64,000 bases of DNA from Muricauda sp. SCSIO 65647 (GTDB taxonomy: Bacteria > Bacteroidota > Bacteroidia > Flavobacteriales > Flavobacteriaceae), in assembly GCF_021534965.1 (NCBI RefSeq), contig NZ_CP091037.1, forward strand, positions 343,501 through 407,500. Reading direction: 5' to 3'. The notes below the pieces were generated by a model, which saw only the letters and a program-made list of their open reading frames with translations, searched no databases and was not told the origin of the DNA. This document shows, piece by piece, positions 26,452-36,516 of the stretch. The position numbers were made by a program, and so were the translations under genes. Positions within the stretch are counted from its first letter, which is position 1. Each line of letters opens with the position of its first letter.

Positions 26452-27154
26452 AAATATATCCTACTCTTTTTCAAAAGGATATTTTGAAGAGAAGTTTGAG
26501 AAACTGGGGCTTTCAGAACACAGCTACTCTAATTTTGACCTACCGCAGATTTCAGACTTCAAAGACTTGATCCAAAACCGCAAATTGGCTGGACTGAACG
26601 TAACCATTCCCTATAAGGAAGCGGTGATTCCCTTTCTTGATGGATTGAGCGAAACTGCCCGAAGAATTGGTGCAGTGAACACCATCGAGTTCTCAAAAGA
26701 TGGGCTGATCGGTCACAACACCGATGCCCATGGGTTTGAGAATTCACTAAAGCCCTTGCTAAAAAAACATCACTCCAACGCCCTTATTTTAGGTACGGGC
26801 GGTGCCTCGAAGGCAGTGGCGCACGTCTTGGATAAACTGAACATCACTTCGCAATATGTATCAAGAACCAAAAGCGATCGAACACGTTCATACGAAGAAC
26901 TAAATGCCGAGATAATCAAAAACCATAACATTATCGTCAATTGTACACCACTGGGCACACATCCAAATGTTAGCAAAAGGCCTGCGATTCCCTATACCCA
27001 TCTAACCGAAAAACACTTGCTGTACGATCTGATCTACAATCCCGCAAAAACAGCTTTCCTGTTAGAGGGAGAAAAAAGGGAAGCCACCATCAAGAACGGA
27101 CTTGAAATGTTACAGCTCCAGGCCGAAAAGGCATGGGAAATCTGGAGCGCTTAA
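26405..27154 (+). CDS. aroE: Shikimate dehydrogenase AroE
   Basis: The 249-residue product has the shikimate-binding start (YGLVGKNISYSFSKGYF, 11-27), the catalytic Lys71 in NVTIPYKE, Asp107 in HNTDAHG and the NADP loop GTGGASKA near 130-137. It ends with NGLEMLQLQAEKAWEIW. It reduces 3-dehydroshikimate to shikimate in aromatic amino acid synthesis. The ATG at 26405 gives the expected N-terminus and lies 47 bases inside the DUF368 gene; an ATG at 26381 is possible but less likely. Confidence 0.93.
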   Translation: MEKIEKKERRYGLVGKNISYSFSKGYFEEKFEKLGLSEHSYSNFDLPQISDFKDLIQNRKLAGLNVTIPYKEAVIPFLDGLSETARRIGAVNTIEFSKDGLIGHNTDAHGFENSLKPLLKKHHSNALILGTGGASKAVAHVLDKLNITSQYVSRTKSDRTRSYEELNAEIIKNHNIIVNCTPLGTHPNVSKRPAIPYTHLTEKHLLYDLIYNPAKTAFLLEGEKREATIKNGLEMLQLQAEKAWEIWSA

Positions 27155-27237
27155 ACGTACCGCGAATCCAATATTTCTTCCTATAAATCCTTCCATCGAA
27201 ATCCTGTTCCGTCAAAGGGCGGCAAAAGAAGTTTCCG

Positions 27238-27245
27238 TATTTTTG
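27238..27245 (+). promoter_or_regulatory. -7 promoter box for the DUF349 gene
   Basis: TATTTTTG matches TAnnTTTG. The gene starts at 27317, so this promoter would give a leader of about 65 bases, much longer than for most genes here. Confidence 0.4.
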
Positions 27246-27316
27246 CCAATGCTGCTTTTAGTTAGTAACTTGTAGTAGCAAAGCGCCATCTATCACAAAC
27301 GATAAATAGCAAAAAG

Positions 27317-29350
27317 ATGGAGGAGAAAGATCACAAACTGCAAGATGCTGCAGGGGAGCAAGAACATAAAGAAAACGAACCGAAAGATTCAGAAAAACAG
27401 GCCCTTGACCCGTTGGTAGAAGAAAAAAAAACTGACCAATCGGAAGACGAAGAAACCGAGATGGCCCCTACAGCTGAAGAGAGCGAAAACGATAAAGACG
27501 TTCAAGAGGAAATCGATGAGGAGAATGCCGAAGATGCCGAAGACAAAGAAAACGAAAAAAGGCACCACATTCCTTTCTTGGATTACCATTCCATGCCAAT
27601 GGAGAACCTGGTCGGTGAATTACAACGACTGGTAAGGAACGAAAAGGTTCAGGCCATCAACAAGCATGTCAACTCCATCAAATACGAGTTTGACCAAAAG
27701 TACCAAGAGTTTATTGAGCACAAAAAGGAAGAATTCGTCGCCAATGGTGGCAATGAAATTGACTTCAGGTACAATTCGGTCACCAAAAGACAGTTCAACG
27801 AGGTTTACGGCGAATACCGTGAAAAACGCGACCACTATTATAAAAATCTCGAAAAGACCCTAAAGGAGAACCTAGACAAACGATTGGCCATCATCGAACA
27901 GCTCAAAGGTCTTGTGAATGTCGAAGAAGACATGAACACCACCTACAAGAACTTCAAAGAACTGCAAGAACAGTGGCGCAATGTAGGGCCCATACCGCGA
28001 AGTAACTATAATGATGTATGGCGCACCTATCATCACCATACCGAAATATTCTACGATTTTCTGCACCTGAACCGCGAACTGCGCGATCTCGATTTCAGGC
28101 ACAACCTTGAAGAAAAGCAAAAGTTGGTCGAACGTGCCGAAGCATTGCTCACAGAGACCGATCTGGGCAAGGCTTTTCGAGAATTGCAAACGTTGCACAA
28201 GATCTGGAAAGAAGATATTGGGCCAGTGGCCAAAGAGCACCGCGAAGAGGTCTGGGAACGGTTTAGCAATGCCACAAAGGCACTGCACCTGAGAAGGCAA
28301 GAGTTCAACAAAGAGCTGGAAAAGCAGTTTGAGAAAAACCTTGAAACAAAAAATGGACTTATCGCTTCCATAACCGTGTTGAGTGAAAATGTAGCGGACA
28401 GCCATAGAGTGATACAGCAACAGATAAAAGAGGTAGAAGGGCTACGTGACGCTTTTTTCAAAGCGGGCAAAGTACCACAAAAAAGCAGTAATGCCACTTG
28501 GACAGCCTTCAAAGAAGCCGTTCGTGCATTTAACCGAAAAAAGAACCAGTTCTACAAAGACCTCAAGAAGGGCCAACATGAAAACCTCGAGAAGAAAAAA
28601 GCGCTCTTGGCGTTGGCCGTCTCTCTAAAAGATAGTGAAGACTTTGAATCGACCACTCCTGAAATGAAGCGAATCCAGGCGGAGTGGAAAAAAATCGGCC
28701 ACGTACCCCGAAAGTACTCTGATAAAATATGGAACGAGTTTAAAGAAGCCTGCAACCATTATTTTGACCGTATGCACTCTCGGCGCAATGCCGCCCATAA
28801 GGTAGAATATGAAAACTATGAGAAAAAGAATGCCTGTTTGAATCGGTTAAAAGCTTTTACCCTAGGCAAAGACAAAGAAAAAGATCTACAGACCGTCAAA
28901 GATTTCGTTGAGGAATGGAAAGGCTATGGGCGCATACCCTACAACAAAAAACACATCAACGGTAAATTCAACAAAATCATAGATGCCCTTTTAAAAAAAT
29001 TAGGGGTTGATAGGCAAGAGGCCGAATTGATGAAGTATGGCAACAAAATACAGCAATTGGCTCGAGCCGACAGCAATAGGGCCATAGCCAACGAACGTAC
29101 GTTCATAAAGCGCAAGATAAACGATGCCAAAAATGAGATTCGGCAACTTGAGAACAACCTTCAATTCTTTAGCGGTGCCTCAGAAGATAACCCCTTGGTA
29201 CAAGAGGTGGTCAAAAACATAGAACGGCACAAAGAGACCCTATCGACTTGGAAAGCCAAGTTGAAAAAGCTCAACGTGATGGAAAATAGGTTGAGCAAAG
29301 AGGCAGATGACGAAAATGATAGTGCCAACGGTTCAGACGAAGAAGAATAG
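27317..29350 (+). CDS. DUF349 repeat protein
   Basis: The first about 90 of 677 residues are very acidic and charged (Glu, Asp, Lys-rich). Then come several helical repeats of the DUF349 type, marked by W-Ig-vPR/R segments (EQWRNVGPIPRSNYNDVW, WKKIGHVPRKYSDKIW, WKGYGRIPYNKK). A charged coiled-coil tail follows. There is no signal peptide. Function in this family is not established. It has its own promoter candidate after aroE. Confidence 0.8.
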   Translation: MEEKDHKLQDAAGEQEHKENEPKDSEKQALDPLVEEKKTDQSEDEETEMAPTAEESENDKDVQEEIDEENAEDAEDKENEKRHHIPFLDYHSMPMENLVGELQRLVRNEKVQAINKHVNSIKYEFDQKYQEFIEHKKEEFVANGGNEIDFRYNSVTKRQFNEVYGEYREKRDHYYKNLEKTLKENLDKRLAIIEQLKGLVNVEEDMNTTYKNFKELQEQWRNVGPIPRSNYNDVWRTYHHHTEIFYDFLHLNRELRDLDFRHNLEEKQKLVERAEALLTETDLGKAFRELQTLHKIWKEDIGPVAKEHREEVWERFSNATKALHLRRQEFNKELEKQFEKNLETKNGLIASITVLSENVADSHRVIQQQIKEVEGLRDAFFKAGKVPQKSSNATWTAFKEAVRAFNRKKNQFYKDLKKGQHENLEKKKALLALAVSLKDSEDFESTTPEMKRIQAEWKKIGHVPRKYSDKIWNEFKEACNHYFDRMHSRRNAAHKVEYENYEKKNACLNRLKAFTLGKDKEKDLQTVKDFVEEWKGYGRIPYNKKHINGKFNKIIDALLKKLGVDRQEAELMKYGNKIQQLARADSNRAIANERTFIKRKINDAKNEIRQLENNLQFFSGASEDNPLVQEVVKNIERHKETLSTWKAKLKKLNVMENRLSKEADDENDSANGSDEEE

Positions 29351-29409
29351 ACCCTTCTGAAATATTATTCAAGACCTGATCCGACTAGTTATTTGAATTG
29401 ATCTGGGCT

Positions 29410-30351
29410 TTAATACCTTGCTACTCCCTTCCTTGCAATTTCAAACTCGCCGATTATCTCTTGAAGAATCTGGGCAGCGGGCTTAACATCATGAATCAAT
29501 GCGGAGACTTGCCCGATTTCAAGTTCGCCTTCCTCCAGATCACCTTCAAACATTCCTTTCTTGGCACGCGCCCGGCCCAAAAGTGTTTTCAATTCCTCAA
29601 CCGTTGCACCCTTGGCATAGGCCTGTTGTACATCTTGGTAAAATTTATTTTTTAGCAATCTTACGGGAGCAAGCTCTTTGAGTGTCAGTTGGGTATCGCC
29701 CTCTTTGGCCTTGACCACTTCATTCTTGAACAGGGGATGTGATGAAGCCTCTTCACTGGCCACAAAACGACTGCCAACCTGCACGCCATCGGCCCCAAGT
29801 ACCATAGCGGCCAACATCTGATGCCCAGTAGCAATGCCCCCAGCGGCAATTAAGGGGATATTGATCTTTTCTTTTACCGCAGGAATCAACACCATAGTGG
29901 TTGTCTCATCACGGCCATTGTGGCCGCCCGCTTCAAAGCCTTCGGCCACCACGGCATCAACACCAGCTTCTTGGGCCTTTAAGGCAAATTTGACACTGCT
30001 GACCACATGCACCACCGCAATGTCTTTCTTTTTCAAAAAAGATGTCCAAGTTTTGGGATTTCCCGCAGAAGTGAACACAATTTTGACCTCATTGTCTACA
30101 ACAATCTGCATCAACCTATCGATATCAGGATACAACATGGGTACGTTGACCCCAAATGGCTTATCCGTGGCCTTTTTACATTTTTGAATGTGTTCTAGCA
30201 AGACCTCGGGGTACATGCTCCCCGCTCCTAAAATTCCAAGCCCACCGGCATTGGCAACTGCCGAAGCCAATCGCCAGCCACTGGCCCATACCATACCTGC
30301 CTGTACAACAGGATACTGAACATTGAAAAGTGTTGTAATCTTGTTTTGCAT
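29410..30351 (-). CDS. Nitronate monooxygenase-like FMN enzyme
   Basis: The 313-residue TIM-barrel protein matches the 2-nitropropane dioxygenase/nitronate monooxygenase family: VVQAGMVWASGWRLASAVANAGGLG at the start (FMN site), EGFEAGGHNG in the middle, IAAGGIATGHQM and GADGVQVGSRF near the phosphate-binding end. These enzymes use FMN and oxygen to oxidise alkyl nitronates; some relatives are enoyl reductases. The gene starts 4 bases after the mnmA stop, so both are one operon. Confidence 0.83.
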   Translation of the reverse strand: MQNKITTLFNVQYPVVQAGMVWASGWRLASAVANAGGLGILGAGSMYPEVLLEHIQKCKKATDKPFGVNVPMLYPDIDRLMQIVVDNEVKIVFTSAGNPKTWTSFLKKKDIAVVHVVSSVKFALKAQEAGVDAVVAEGFEAGGHNGRDETTTMVLIPAVKEKINIPLIAAGGIATGHQMLAAMVLGADGVQVGSRFVASEEASSHPLFKNEVVKAKEGDTQLTLKELAPVRLLKNKFYQDVQQAYAKGATVEELKTLLGRARAKKGMFEGDLEEGELEIGQVSALIHDVKPAAQILQEIIGEFEIARKGVARY

Positions 30352-30355
30352 GCCG

Positions 30356-31546
30356 CTAAGATATCACTCCCGAACCAATCAGTTCATCACCGATATACCA
30401 AGCAACGAATTGGCCCTCGGTAATGGCAGACTGCTTTTCGTCAAAATCGACATAGAGTCCGCCCTCAACTTTATGAAGAGTTGCTTTTTGTAAAGGCTGT
30501 CGATAACGTATACGGGCCATAACCTTTATTGTGCCATCTATCTGAAGGGCCAATTCTGGCCGCACCCAGTGCAGTTCATCATCTTTCACAAAAAGGGTAC
30601 GTCGGAAAAGACCCGGATGGGTCTTGCCCTGCCCCGTATAGATAATGTTCTCATCTACATCGGTTTCAATGACAAAAAGCGGTTCTTTGGTGCCTCCCAC
30701 ATCAAGACCTTTTCGCTGGCCAATGGTAAAAAAATGTGCCCCTTGGTGTTCACCGACCACTTGCCCATCATTCAAAGAATATGTAGGTTTTTGGGCATGG
30801 TGTGCCAACTCTTCTTTTTTGTCGGAAAAAGCTTCCCTCCCATTTTGATAATGCTCTGCATTTCTGGGTACCTCGACAATGATTCCCTTTTTGGGTTTTA
30901 GTTTCTGCTGTAAAAAGTCGGGCAAGCGAACTTTTCCGATGAAGCAAAGCCCTTGCGAGTCTTTTTTATCAGCGGTGACCAGATTGTTTTCTGCTGCTAT
31001 TTGCCGCACCTCTGGCTTGGTCAACCCACCGATCGGGAAAAGGGTCTTTGTCAACTGCCCTTGAGACAATTGACATAGAAAATACGATTGGTCTTTGTTG
31101 GTATCGACACCGGCCAGAAGTTGGTAGGTCTCCGAACCATTCTCATTTTGAATGATTCCCCTCCTACAATAATGACCGGTAGCCACATAGTCTGCGCCCA
31201 ATTGAAGAGCGATTTTCATGAATACATCAAATTTGATCTCACGATTGCAAAGCACATCGGGGTTGGGGGTTCGGCCAAGTTCATATTCGTTGAACATATA
31301 ATCTACAATACGCTCTTTGTATTCAGCGCTCAAATCAACAGTCTGAAAGGGAATGCCCAATTTCTCAGCAACTATCAAGGCATCATTGCTATCTTCAAGC
31401 CATGGACATTCATCAGAAATGGTCACAGAGTCGTCGTGCCAATTCTTCATGAAAAGACCTATAACATCATAGCCGCGTTGCTTCAATAGAAAAGCCGCGA
31501 CACTCGAGTCGACACCTCCTGAAAGTCCGACCACTACTTTTTTCAT
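30356..31546 (-). CDS. mnmA: tRNA-specific 2-thiouridylase MnmA
   Basis: The 396-residue product starts with the PP-loop ATPase motif SGGVDSS (residues 9-15). Its first catalytic Cys is in [12 protein letters not shown] and the second in SQGLCFIG, and a [13 protein letters not shown] segment follows. MnmA puts sulfur on the wobble uridine of tRNAs for Lys, Glu and Gln. The frame is open to 31606, but the ATG at 31546 gives the family start and lies after a -7 box. Confidence 0.94.
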   Translation of the reverse strand: MKKVVVGLSGGVDSSVAAFLLKQRGYDVIGLFMKNWHDDSVTISDECPWLEDSNDALIVAEKLGIPFQTVDLSAEYKERIVDYMFNEYELGRTPNPDVLCNREIKFDVFMKIALQLGADYVATGHYCRRGIIQNENGSETYQLLAGVDTNKDQSYFLCQLSQGQLTKTLFPIGGLTKPEVRQIAAENNLVTADKKDSQGLCFIGKVRLPDFLQQKLKPKKGIIVEVPRNAEHYQNGREAFSDKKEELAHHAQKPTYSLNDGQVVGEHQGAHFFTIGQRKGLDVGGTKEPLFVIETDVDENIIYTGQGKTHPGLFRRTLFVKDDELHWVRPELALQIDGTIKVMARIRYRQPLQKATLHKVEGGLYVDFDEKQSAITEGQFVAWYIGDELIGSGVIS

Positions 31547-31566
31547 CCCTGCGCTTTTTGTGGATA

Positions 31567-31574
31567 CAAAATTA
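31567..31574 (-). promoter_or_regulatory. -7 promoter box for mnmA
   Basis: On the minus strand the sequence reads TAATTTTG, matching TAnnTTTG, 21 bases before the ATG at 31546. It also rules out the longer frame from 31606, which would start upstream of this box. Confidence 0.5.
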
Positions 31575-31651
31575 CAAAATAGTTCACCCCTGACCATGTC
31601 ACCCAAACATGGCCAAGACAGTTTATCATGACTTATGGATTATGAAATGTT

Positions 31652-31749
31652 CAATTTTTCATAAAAAATGTTAAACTTTTTATAAAAAACATTAAACAAA
31701 AGCAACGTATTTCTTTTTGTTTAATCTTTGAGATAATTAGTTAAACTAA
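31652..31749. promoter_or_regulatory. AT-rich upstream region with four TTAAAC sites before the fasciclin genes
   Basis: TTAAAC occurs at 31671-31676, 31692-31697 and 31741-31746, and inverted (GTTTAA) at 31719-31724. The first two lie in a direct repeat of about 21 bases (TTTTT, ATAAAAAA, TTAAAC). The last lies in the palindrome TTAGTT-A-AACTAA at 31737-31749. The density of one hexamer in 76 bases suggests a regulator or alternative sigma site; which one is unknown. Confidence 0.4.
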
Positions 31750-31768
31750 AATCTAAAAACAATTTACT

Positions 31769-33148
31769 ATGAAAAGAATTCTCAAATTTCCCCAAATTCT
31801 TATGGTCCTCTTTCTACTGGCTATCGTGGCCTGTAGTGATGACGATGACAATGATGTTCCGCAAATAACACCAGATCCCTCAATAGTAGATTTGGCAGTA
31901 GGTTCTGCTGATTTAACCACTTTGGTAGACGCCTTGACAAGGGCAAACTTGGTCAATACCCTGCAAGGTGATGGGCCTTTTACGGTATTTGCGCCCACCA
32001 ATAGTGCTTTCAACACTTTTCTGAGTGACAATAATTTTTCTTCGTTGGATGATGTGCCCACCGACCTTTTGACAGATGTTCTGTTGAACCATGTGGTTTC
32101 AGGCAACAATACATCCACTAGCCTGAGCACTGGCTACGTTTCAAGTCTATCAACAGCAGGAGCCGAAGATAGGGCTTTGAGCCTTTTCATCAATACCGAT
32201 GGAGGTGTAAACATCAATGGAGTTGCAGACGTAACCACGGCAGATGTAACCGCTTCAAACGGTGTCGTACATATTGTAGATGCGGTTATTGGGCTGCCCA
32301 ATATTGTAGACCACGCGATCGCTAATCCAGATTTATCGTCTCTAGTAGGGGCACTGACCGATGGCGGTAATACCACTTTTACCGATTTGCTTTCAGATAC
32401 CGCTACTAGCTTTACCGTCTTTGCTCCGGTAAACAGCGCCTTTTCATCATTTACAAATCCGAATGGCAATGCTTTGGCAACGATTCTTTCATACCATGTT
32501 GTCGCAGGCGATGCCGCTTTTTCAGATGAACTGATGAACATGTATGTGACTACCGCCGCCACCAATGGAGATGGCGATGCCTTGAGCCAGTATATCAATA
32601 TAGATGATGGTGTGACCATAAATGGGGCCAGTTCTGTTGCAGCTGCTGACATTGTAGCCACCAACGGTGTGATTCATGCCGTTGATGCGGTCATCGATTT
32701 GCCAACAGTGGTCACTTTTGCTGTAGCTGACCCGAATTTCTCCACCTTGGTGGAGGCACTGACGACTTTGACGCCCAGTGTTGATTTTGCCGGTGTGCTT
32801 TCCGCTCAAGATGGCAATGGTGACGATCCCTTTACTGTTTTTGCTCCTACAAACGATGCTTTTGCCGCTTTGAGTGCAATTCCAGCCGAGGCAGATTTGA
32901 TTCCCATATTACAACACCATGTAGTCGCTGGCGCGAATGTTAGGTCTGGTGACCTAACAGATGGAATCTCTGCAACCACGCTCGAGGGTGATGACATTAC
33001 CATCAATTTACCAGGTACTGGTGACAATATTGCCGATATTACAGACGGTGCCGGCAACATGGGCATTGGTATCATTGCTGTCGATGTTCAAGCCAATAAT
33101 GGTGTCATCCATGTAGTGAACCAAGTTTTGCTGCCCGACACCAACTAA
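31769..33148 (+). CDS. Fasciclin (FAS1) lipoprotein with three domains
   Basis: The 459-residue product has a lipoprotein signal (LAIVAC), an Asp-rich linker and three FAS1 domains, marked by GPFTVFAPTNSAF, TSFTVFAPVNSAF and DPFTVFAPTNDAF, each followed by a YHV/HHV and ...NGVIHVV-type H2 motif. FAS1 domains mediate adhesion and protein contacts at cell surfaces. A similar but longer FAS1 gene follows after a terminator. The protein is probably exposed at the surface or in the periplasm. Confidence 0.87.
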   Translation: MKRILKFPQILMVLFLLAIVACSDDDDNDVPQITPDPSIVDLAVGSADLTTLVDALTRANLVNTLQGDGPFTVFAPTNSAFNTFLSDNNFSSLDDVPTDLLTDVLLNHVVSGNNTSTSLSTGYVSSLSTAGAEDRALSLFINTDGGVNINGVADVTTADVTASNGVVHIVDAVIGLPNIVDHAIANPDLSSLVGALTDGGNTTFTDLLSDTATSFTVFAPVNSAFSSFTNPNGNALATILSYHVVAGDAAFSDELMNMYVTTAATNGDGDALSQYINIDDGVTINGASSVAAADIVATNGVIHAVDAVIDLPTVVTFAVADPNFSTLVEALTTLTPSVDFAGVLSAQDGNGDDPFTVFAPTNDAFAALSAIPAEADLIPILQHHVVAGANVRSGDLTDGISATTLEGDDITINLPGTGDNIADITDGAGNMGIGIIAVDVQANNGVIHVVNQVLLPDTN

Positions 33149-33154
33149 TTGATA

Positions 33155-33190
33155 AAGGGCGAGGATTGATATAAATCCTTGCCCTTCCTT
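33155..33190 (+). terminator. Rho-independent terminator after the first fasciclin gene
   Basis: AAGGGCGAGGATT (33155-33167) and AATCCTTGCCCTT (33174-33186) form a 13-bp stem with one G-U pair and a 6-base loop, followed by CCTTTT. It lies 6 bases after the stop at 33148. Confidence 0.7.
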
Positions 33191-33269
33191 TTAATTCATA
33201 CCCCACATCTTATTCTTGCCCTGGTCTGCTTGTGCCATAGAACAACTATTAACACTATAAAATCTGATT

Positions 33270-36248
33270 ATGAAAAAGTTTATCTCTTTAAAGGGCTTGT
33301 TCTTGCTGGCCCTAACATTTCCTTTATTCTTTTCCTGTAATAAAGATGACGACAACGACGATCTAGTTCAACAAAGCACTTCGAACATCGTAGTGACCGC
33401 ACAGAACACAGATGCCTTGAGCAGTCTTGTGGGCGCTCTTACAAAAGCAGATGAGAATGATGATTCAGACCTTATCGGCACCCTTGCAGGTGACGGACCT
33501 TTTACGGTATTTGCACCCACGAATGAAGCTTTCAATACACTTCTCGCTTCTTTGGATGGATTTGATTCCCTCGAAGATTTTGACACCCCAGAAGAAAAAA
33601 CTTTGCTTGCGACCATACTGCAGTACCACGTGATTGCAGGGGCCGCGGCAGCCTCAACCGATTTGAGCGAGGCACAGGAACTCACTACGGTACAAGGCGA
33701 AAGAATCACTGTTTCACTTGATGGCGGGGTATTTTTGGATGATGCCACCGAAACCGACGCTGAGGTAATCATACCTGATGTGGGTGCCAGTAATGGAATC
33801 GTTCATGTCATCAGTAAAGTACTACTGCCCCAAGCAATCATTGATGCCCTAAATGCCGATGACATGGGTGACGAAACTAAAAACTTGGTTGAAATCGTAG
33901 TCGAAGCCGAATCACTCTCTGCTTTGGAAGCGGCCGTGATCAAGGCAGAATTGGTCGAGACCCTTTCAGGAGAAGGACCGTTCACGGTATTTGCACCGAC
34001 TGACCATGCCTTTACTGCACTTTTGGATGCATTGGGAGACGACTATAACAGTCTCGACGATTTCGATACCGACGAAGAGATTGCACTCTTGACAGATATT
34101 CTACTGTACCATGTCATTCCAGCAAAAGTCTTGGCTGCTGATTTAGACGAAGGTGAAGTGGCCACCGCCTTGGCGGAAAACAAAATAGAAATCATTGCCG
34201 ATGGAGATACCTTTGTCATTGGGGATGCTTCTGATACCAATGCGAATATTACCGGTACCGACATCATGGCCTCCAACGGTGTGGCCCATACCATCGATAA
34301 AGTTTTATTACCCCAGTCAGCTATCGATTTTGTGGCGTCATTGCAAAAAAAGAACATTGTAGAAATTGCACAAGAAACGGAAGACCTCAGCGTTTTGGTC
34401 GAGGCATTGATCGCTGCAGATGCCGGTTTGGTCGAGACATTGAGTGGAGAAGGTCCCTTCACGGTTTTTGCTCCGACCAATGATGCGTTTGTGGCCTTGT
34501 TGGGTGCTCTTGGCGACGATTACAACAGCTTGGCTGACTTTGATACCCAAGAAGAAATCGATCTATTGGTCGATATATTGAAATATCATGTGGTGGCCGG
34601 AGCAGCTGCTTTTTCCACTGACCTGAGTGATGGGCAAATGATAACTACTGTAAATGGTAGTGATGTCACTGTTAGCATCAAAGATGGAATGGTGCATATT
34701 GTAGATGCCACGGGAGATGGTGCTACAGTGACCCTACCCGATGTTGAGGCCAGCAATGGTGTGGTTCATGTTATCAACAAGGTATTGTTGCCCCAATCAG
34801 CTGTTGATTTCTTAGCAGAGCTGCAGTTGAAGAACATCGTTGAAATCGCCATTGAAACCGATGACCTAAGCTTGTTGGTAGAGGCATTGATAGCTGCAGA
34901 TGCCGGACTGGTAGAGGCATTGAGCGGAGAAGGTCCTTTCACTGTATTTGCACCGACCAACCATGCCTTTGTTGAGTTATTGGACGTGTTGGGCGATGAC
35001 TACAATAGTCTTGCAGACTTCGATACTGAAGAAGAGATCAACCTACTCATCGACATCTTGAAATATCATGTGGTGGCAGGCGCTGCGGCTTTCTCGACCG
35101 ACCTGATGGATGGGCAACAAATCGAAACCCTTCAAGGTGGTAGCGTAACTATCGGCATCAACGGCGGCGTGTCCATAAAAGATGCCACCGATGATCCGGC
35201 ACATGTAGATTTGGCCGATGTCGAAGCGAGCAACGGGGTGGTACATGTTATCGACAAGGTATTATTGCCACAATCAGCTGTTGACTTTGTTGCCCAACTA
35301 CAACTTAAGACTATAGTCGAAATAGCTGTGGAGACCGATGATCTAAGTCTATTGGTCGATGCTTTGGTTCAGGCTGATGCTGGACTCGTAGAAGCCCTAG
35401 GTGGTGAAGGCCCATTTACTGTTTTTGCACCTACCAACCATGCCTTTGTTGATCTTTTGGGCATATTGGGAGACGAGTACCACGGTATTGCAGATTTTGA
35501 TACGGCTGAAGAAAAGGCACTCTTGGTCGATATCTTGACCTATCATGTTGTCTCAGGCACAGCAGCCTTCTCAACAGACCTGATGGATGGGCAACAAATC
35601 GAAACCCTACAAGGCGAAAAAGTAACCATCGGTATCAATGGCGGTGTGTTTATAAAAGATGCCACTGACGATACTGCCCATGTCGATATACCCGATGTAA
35701 CCGCCAGCAACGGAGTAGTACATGTCATCGACAAGGTATTGCTACCGCAATCGGCCATCGATGCGCTGACACCCCCAGTGCCCAATATTGTTGAATTGGC
35801 ACAGTCTGTTGATGATCTGAGCCTATTGGTCGATGCACTTGTTCAGGCTGATGCCGGATTGGTAGAAGTATTGGGCGGCGATGGTCCCTTCACCGTTTTT
35901 GCGCCAACAAACCAAGCATTTGCCGACCTCTTATATGACTTGGGAGATGATTATCACAGTCTAGCCGATTTTGATACCCCGGCCGAAAAAGAATTGCTGG
36001 CCAAGATATTGACCTATCATGTAGTTGCTGGGGCCGCATTGGCCTCTGGAGATTTGAAAGACCATCAAAGGTTGCACACCGTTCAAGGCGAAGATGTAAC
36101 GGTCATTCTTGACCATGGTGTGTTCATCCGCGACAAAACCCATTTCGATGCCGAGGTCATCGCGCCAAACAATGAGGCCAGTAATGGAATCGTGCATTTA
36201 ATCGATAAGGTATTGCTGCCACAAGAGGTGATCGATGTACTGCATTGA
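33270..36248 (+). CDS. Fasciclin (FAS1) lipoprotein with six tandem domains
   Basis: The 992-residue product has a lipoprotein signal (LFFSC), an Asp-rich linker and six FAS1 domains of about 158-160 residues. Each has a GPFTVFAPT core and a closing (G)VVHVI-KVLLPQ segment. Domains 3 to 6 are very alike: the same 29-base stretch recurs at 35103 and 35580, 477 bases apart. This points to recent tandem duplication of domains. Predicted role is adhesion or matrix contact. It follows the three-domain FAS1 gene and ends before a terminator. Confidence 0.88.
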   Translation: MKKFISLKGLFLLALTFPLFFSCNKDDDNDDLVQQSTSNIVVTAQNTDALSSLVGALTKADENDDSDLIGTLAGDGPFTVFAPTNEAFNTLLASLDGFDSLEDFDTPEEKTLLATILQYHVIAGAAAASTDLSEAQELTTVQGERITVSLDGGVFLDDATETDAEVIIPDVGASNGIVHVISKVLLPQAIIDALNADDMGDETKNLVEIVVEAESLSALEAAVIKAELVETLSGEGPFTVFAPTDHAFTALLDALGDDYNSLDDFDTDEEIALLTDILLYHVIPAKVLAADLDEGEVATALAENKIEIIADGDTFVIGDASDTNANITGTDIMASNGVAHTIDKVLLPQSAIDFVASLQKKNIVEIAQETEDLSVLVEALIAADAGLVETLSGEGPFTVFAPTNDAFVALLGALGDDYNSLADFDTQEEIDLLVDILKYHVVAGAAAFSTDLSDGQMITTVNGSDVTVSIKDGMVHIVDATGDGATVTLPDVEASNGVVHVINKVLLPQSAVDFLAELQLKNIVEIAIETDDLSLLVEALIAADAGLVEALSGEGPFTVFAPTNHAFVELLDVLGDDYNSLADFDTEEEINLLIDILKYHVVAGAAAFSTDLMDGQQIETLQGGSVTIGINGGVSIKDATDDPAHVDLADVEASNGVVHVIDKVLLPQSAVDFVAQLQLKTIVEIAVETDDLSLLVDALVQADAGLVEALGGEGPFTVFAPTNHAFVDLLGILGDEYHGIADFDTAEEKALLVDILTYHVVSGTAAFSTDLMDGQQIETLQGEKVTIGINGGVFIKDATDDTAHVDIPDVTASNGVVHVIDKVLLPQSAIDALTPPVPNIVELAQSVDDLSLLVDALVQADAGLVEVLGGDGPFTVFAPTNQAFADLLYDLGDDYHSLADFDTPAEKELLAKILTYHVVAGAALASGDLKDHQRLHTVQGEDVTVILDHGVFIRDKTHFDAEVIAPNNEASNGIVHLIDKVLLPQEVIDVLH

Positions 36249-36280
36249 TAGCTGATTTTATAATCACTACGATTAAGATA

Positions 36281-36316
36281 AAAGCCCTTGGAAACGCTGT
36301 TTCCGAGGGCTTTTTA
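36281..36316 (+). terminator. Rho-independent terminator after the six-domain fasciclin gene
   Basis: AAAGCCCTTGGAAAC and GTTTCCGAGGGCTTT form a long stem closed by a 3-base loop, followed by TTTTAT. It lies 32 bases after the stop. Confidence 0.75.
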
Positions 36317-36469
36317 TCGATAGTATCTACCACTCATCGATCACACATCAAAAGGCTCTTTTTTGCCATACAAAAATCCACTCTTGACAACTATTAATTT
36401 TCTGTGAAGGATTTATGCCGCATCTTTGAAGTCCCGAATCTTTCCAAACTATACCTATAGTGGTAGAGG

Positions 36470-36489
36470 CTTCCCCCGAAAGGGGGAAG
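36470..36489. terminator. Perfect GC-rich hairpin with GAAA loop beyond yidC
   Basis: CTTCCCCC, GAAA and GGGGGAAG form a perfect 8-bp stem. It lies 27 bases past the yidC stop on the minus strand and between two convergent genes. Neither strand has a long T-run directly after it, so it may be a weak terminator or an mRNA 3' stabiliser. Confidence 0.45.
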
Positions 36490-36516
36490 TTTCATTTTAA
36501 AAAGTTCCCCAGGGCT

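Noticed and set aside
33270..36248. Tandem repeats as satellite DNA or CRISPR
   Set aside because: The period of about 480 bases matches one FAS1 protein domain with reading frame kept, so the repeat is explained by coding domains. There are no short direct repeats with unique spacers.
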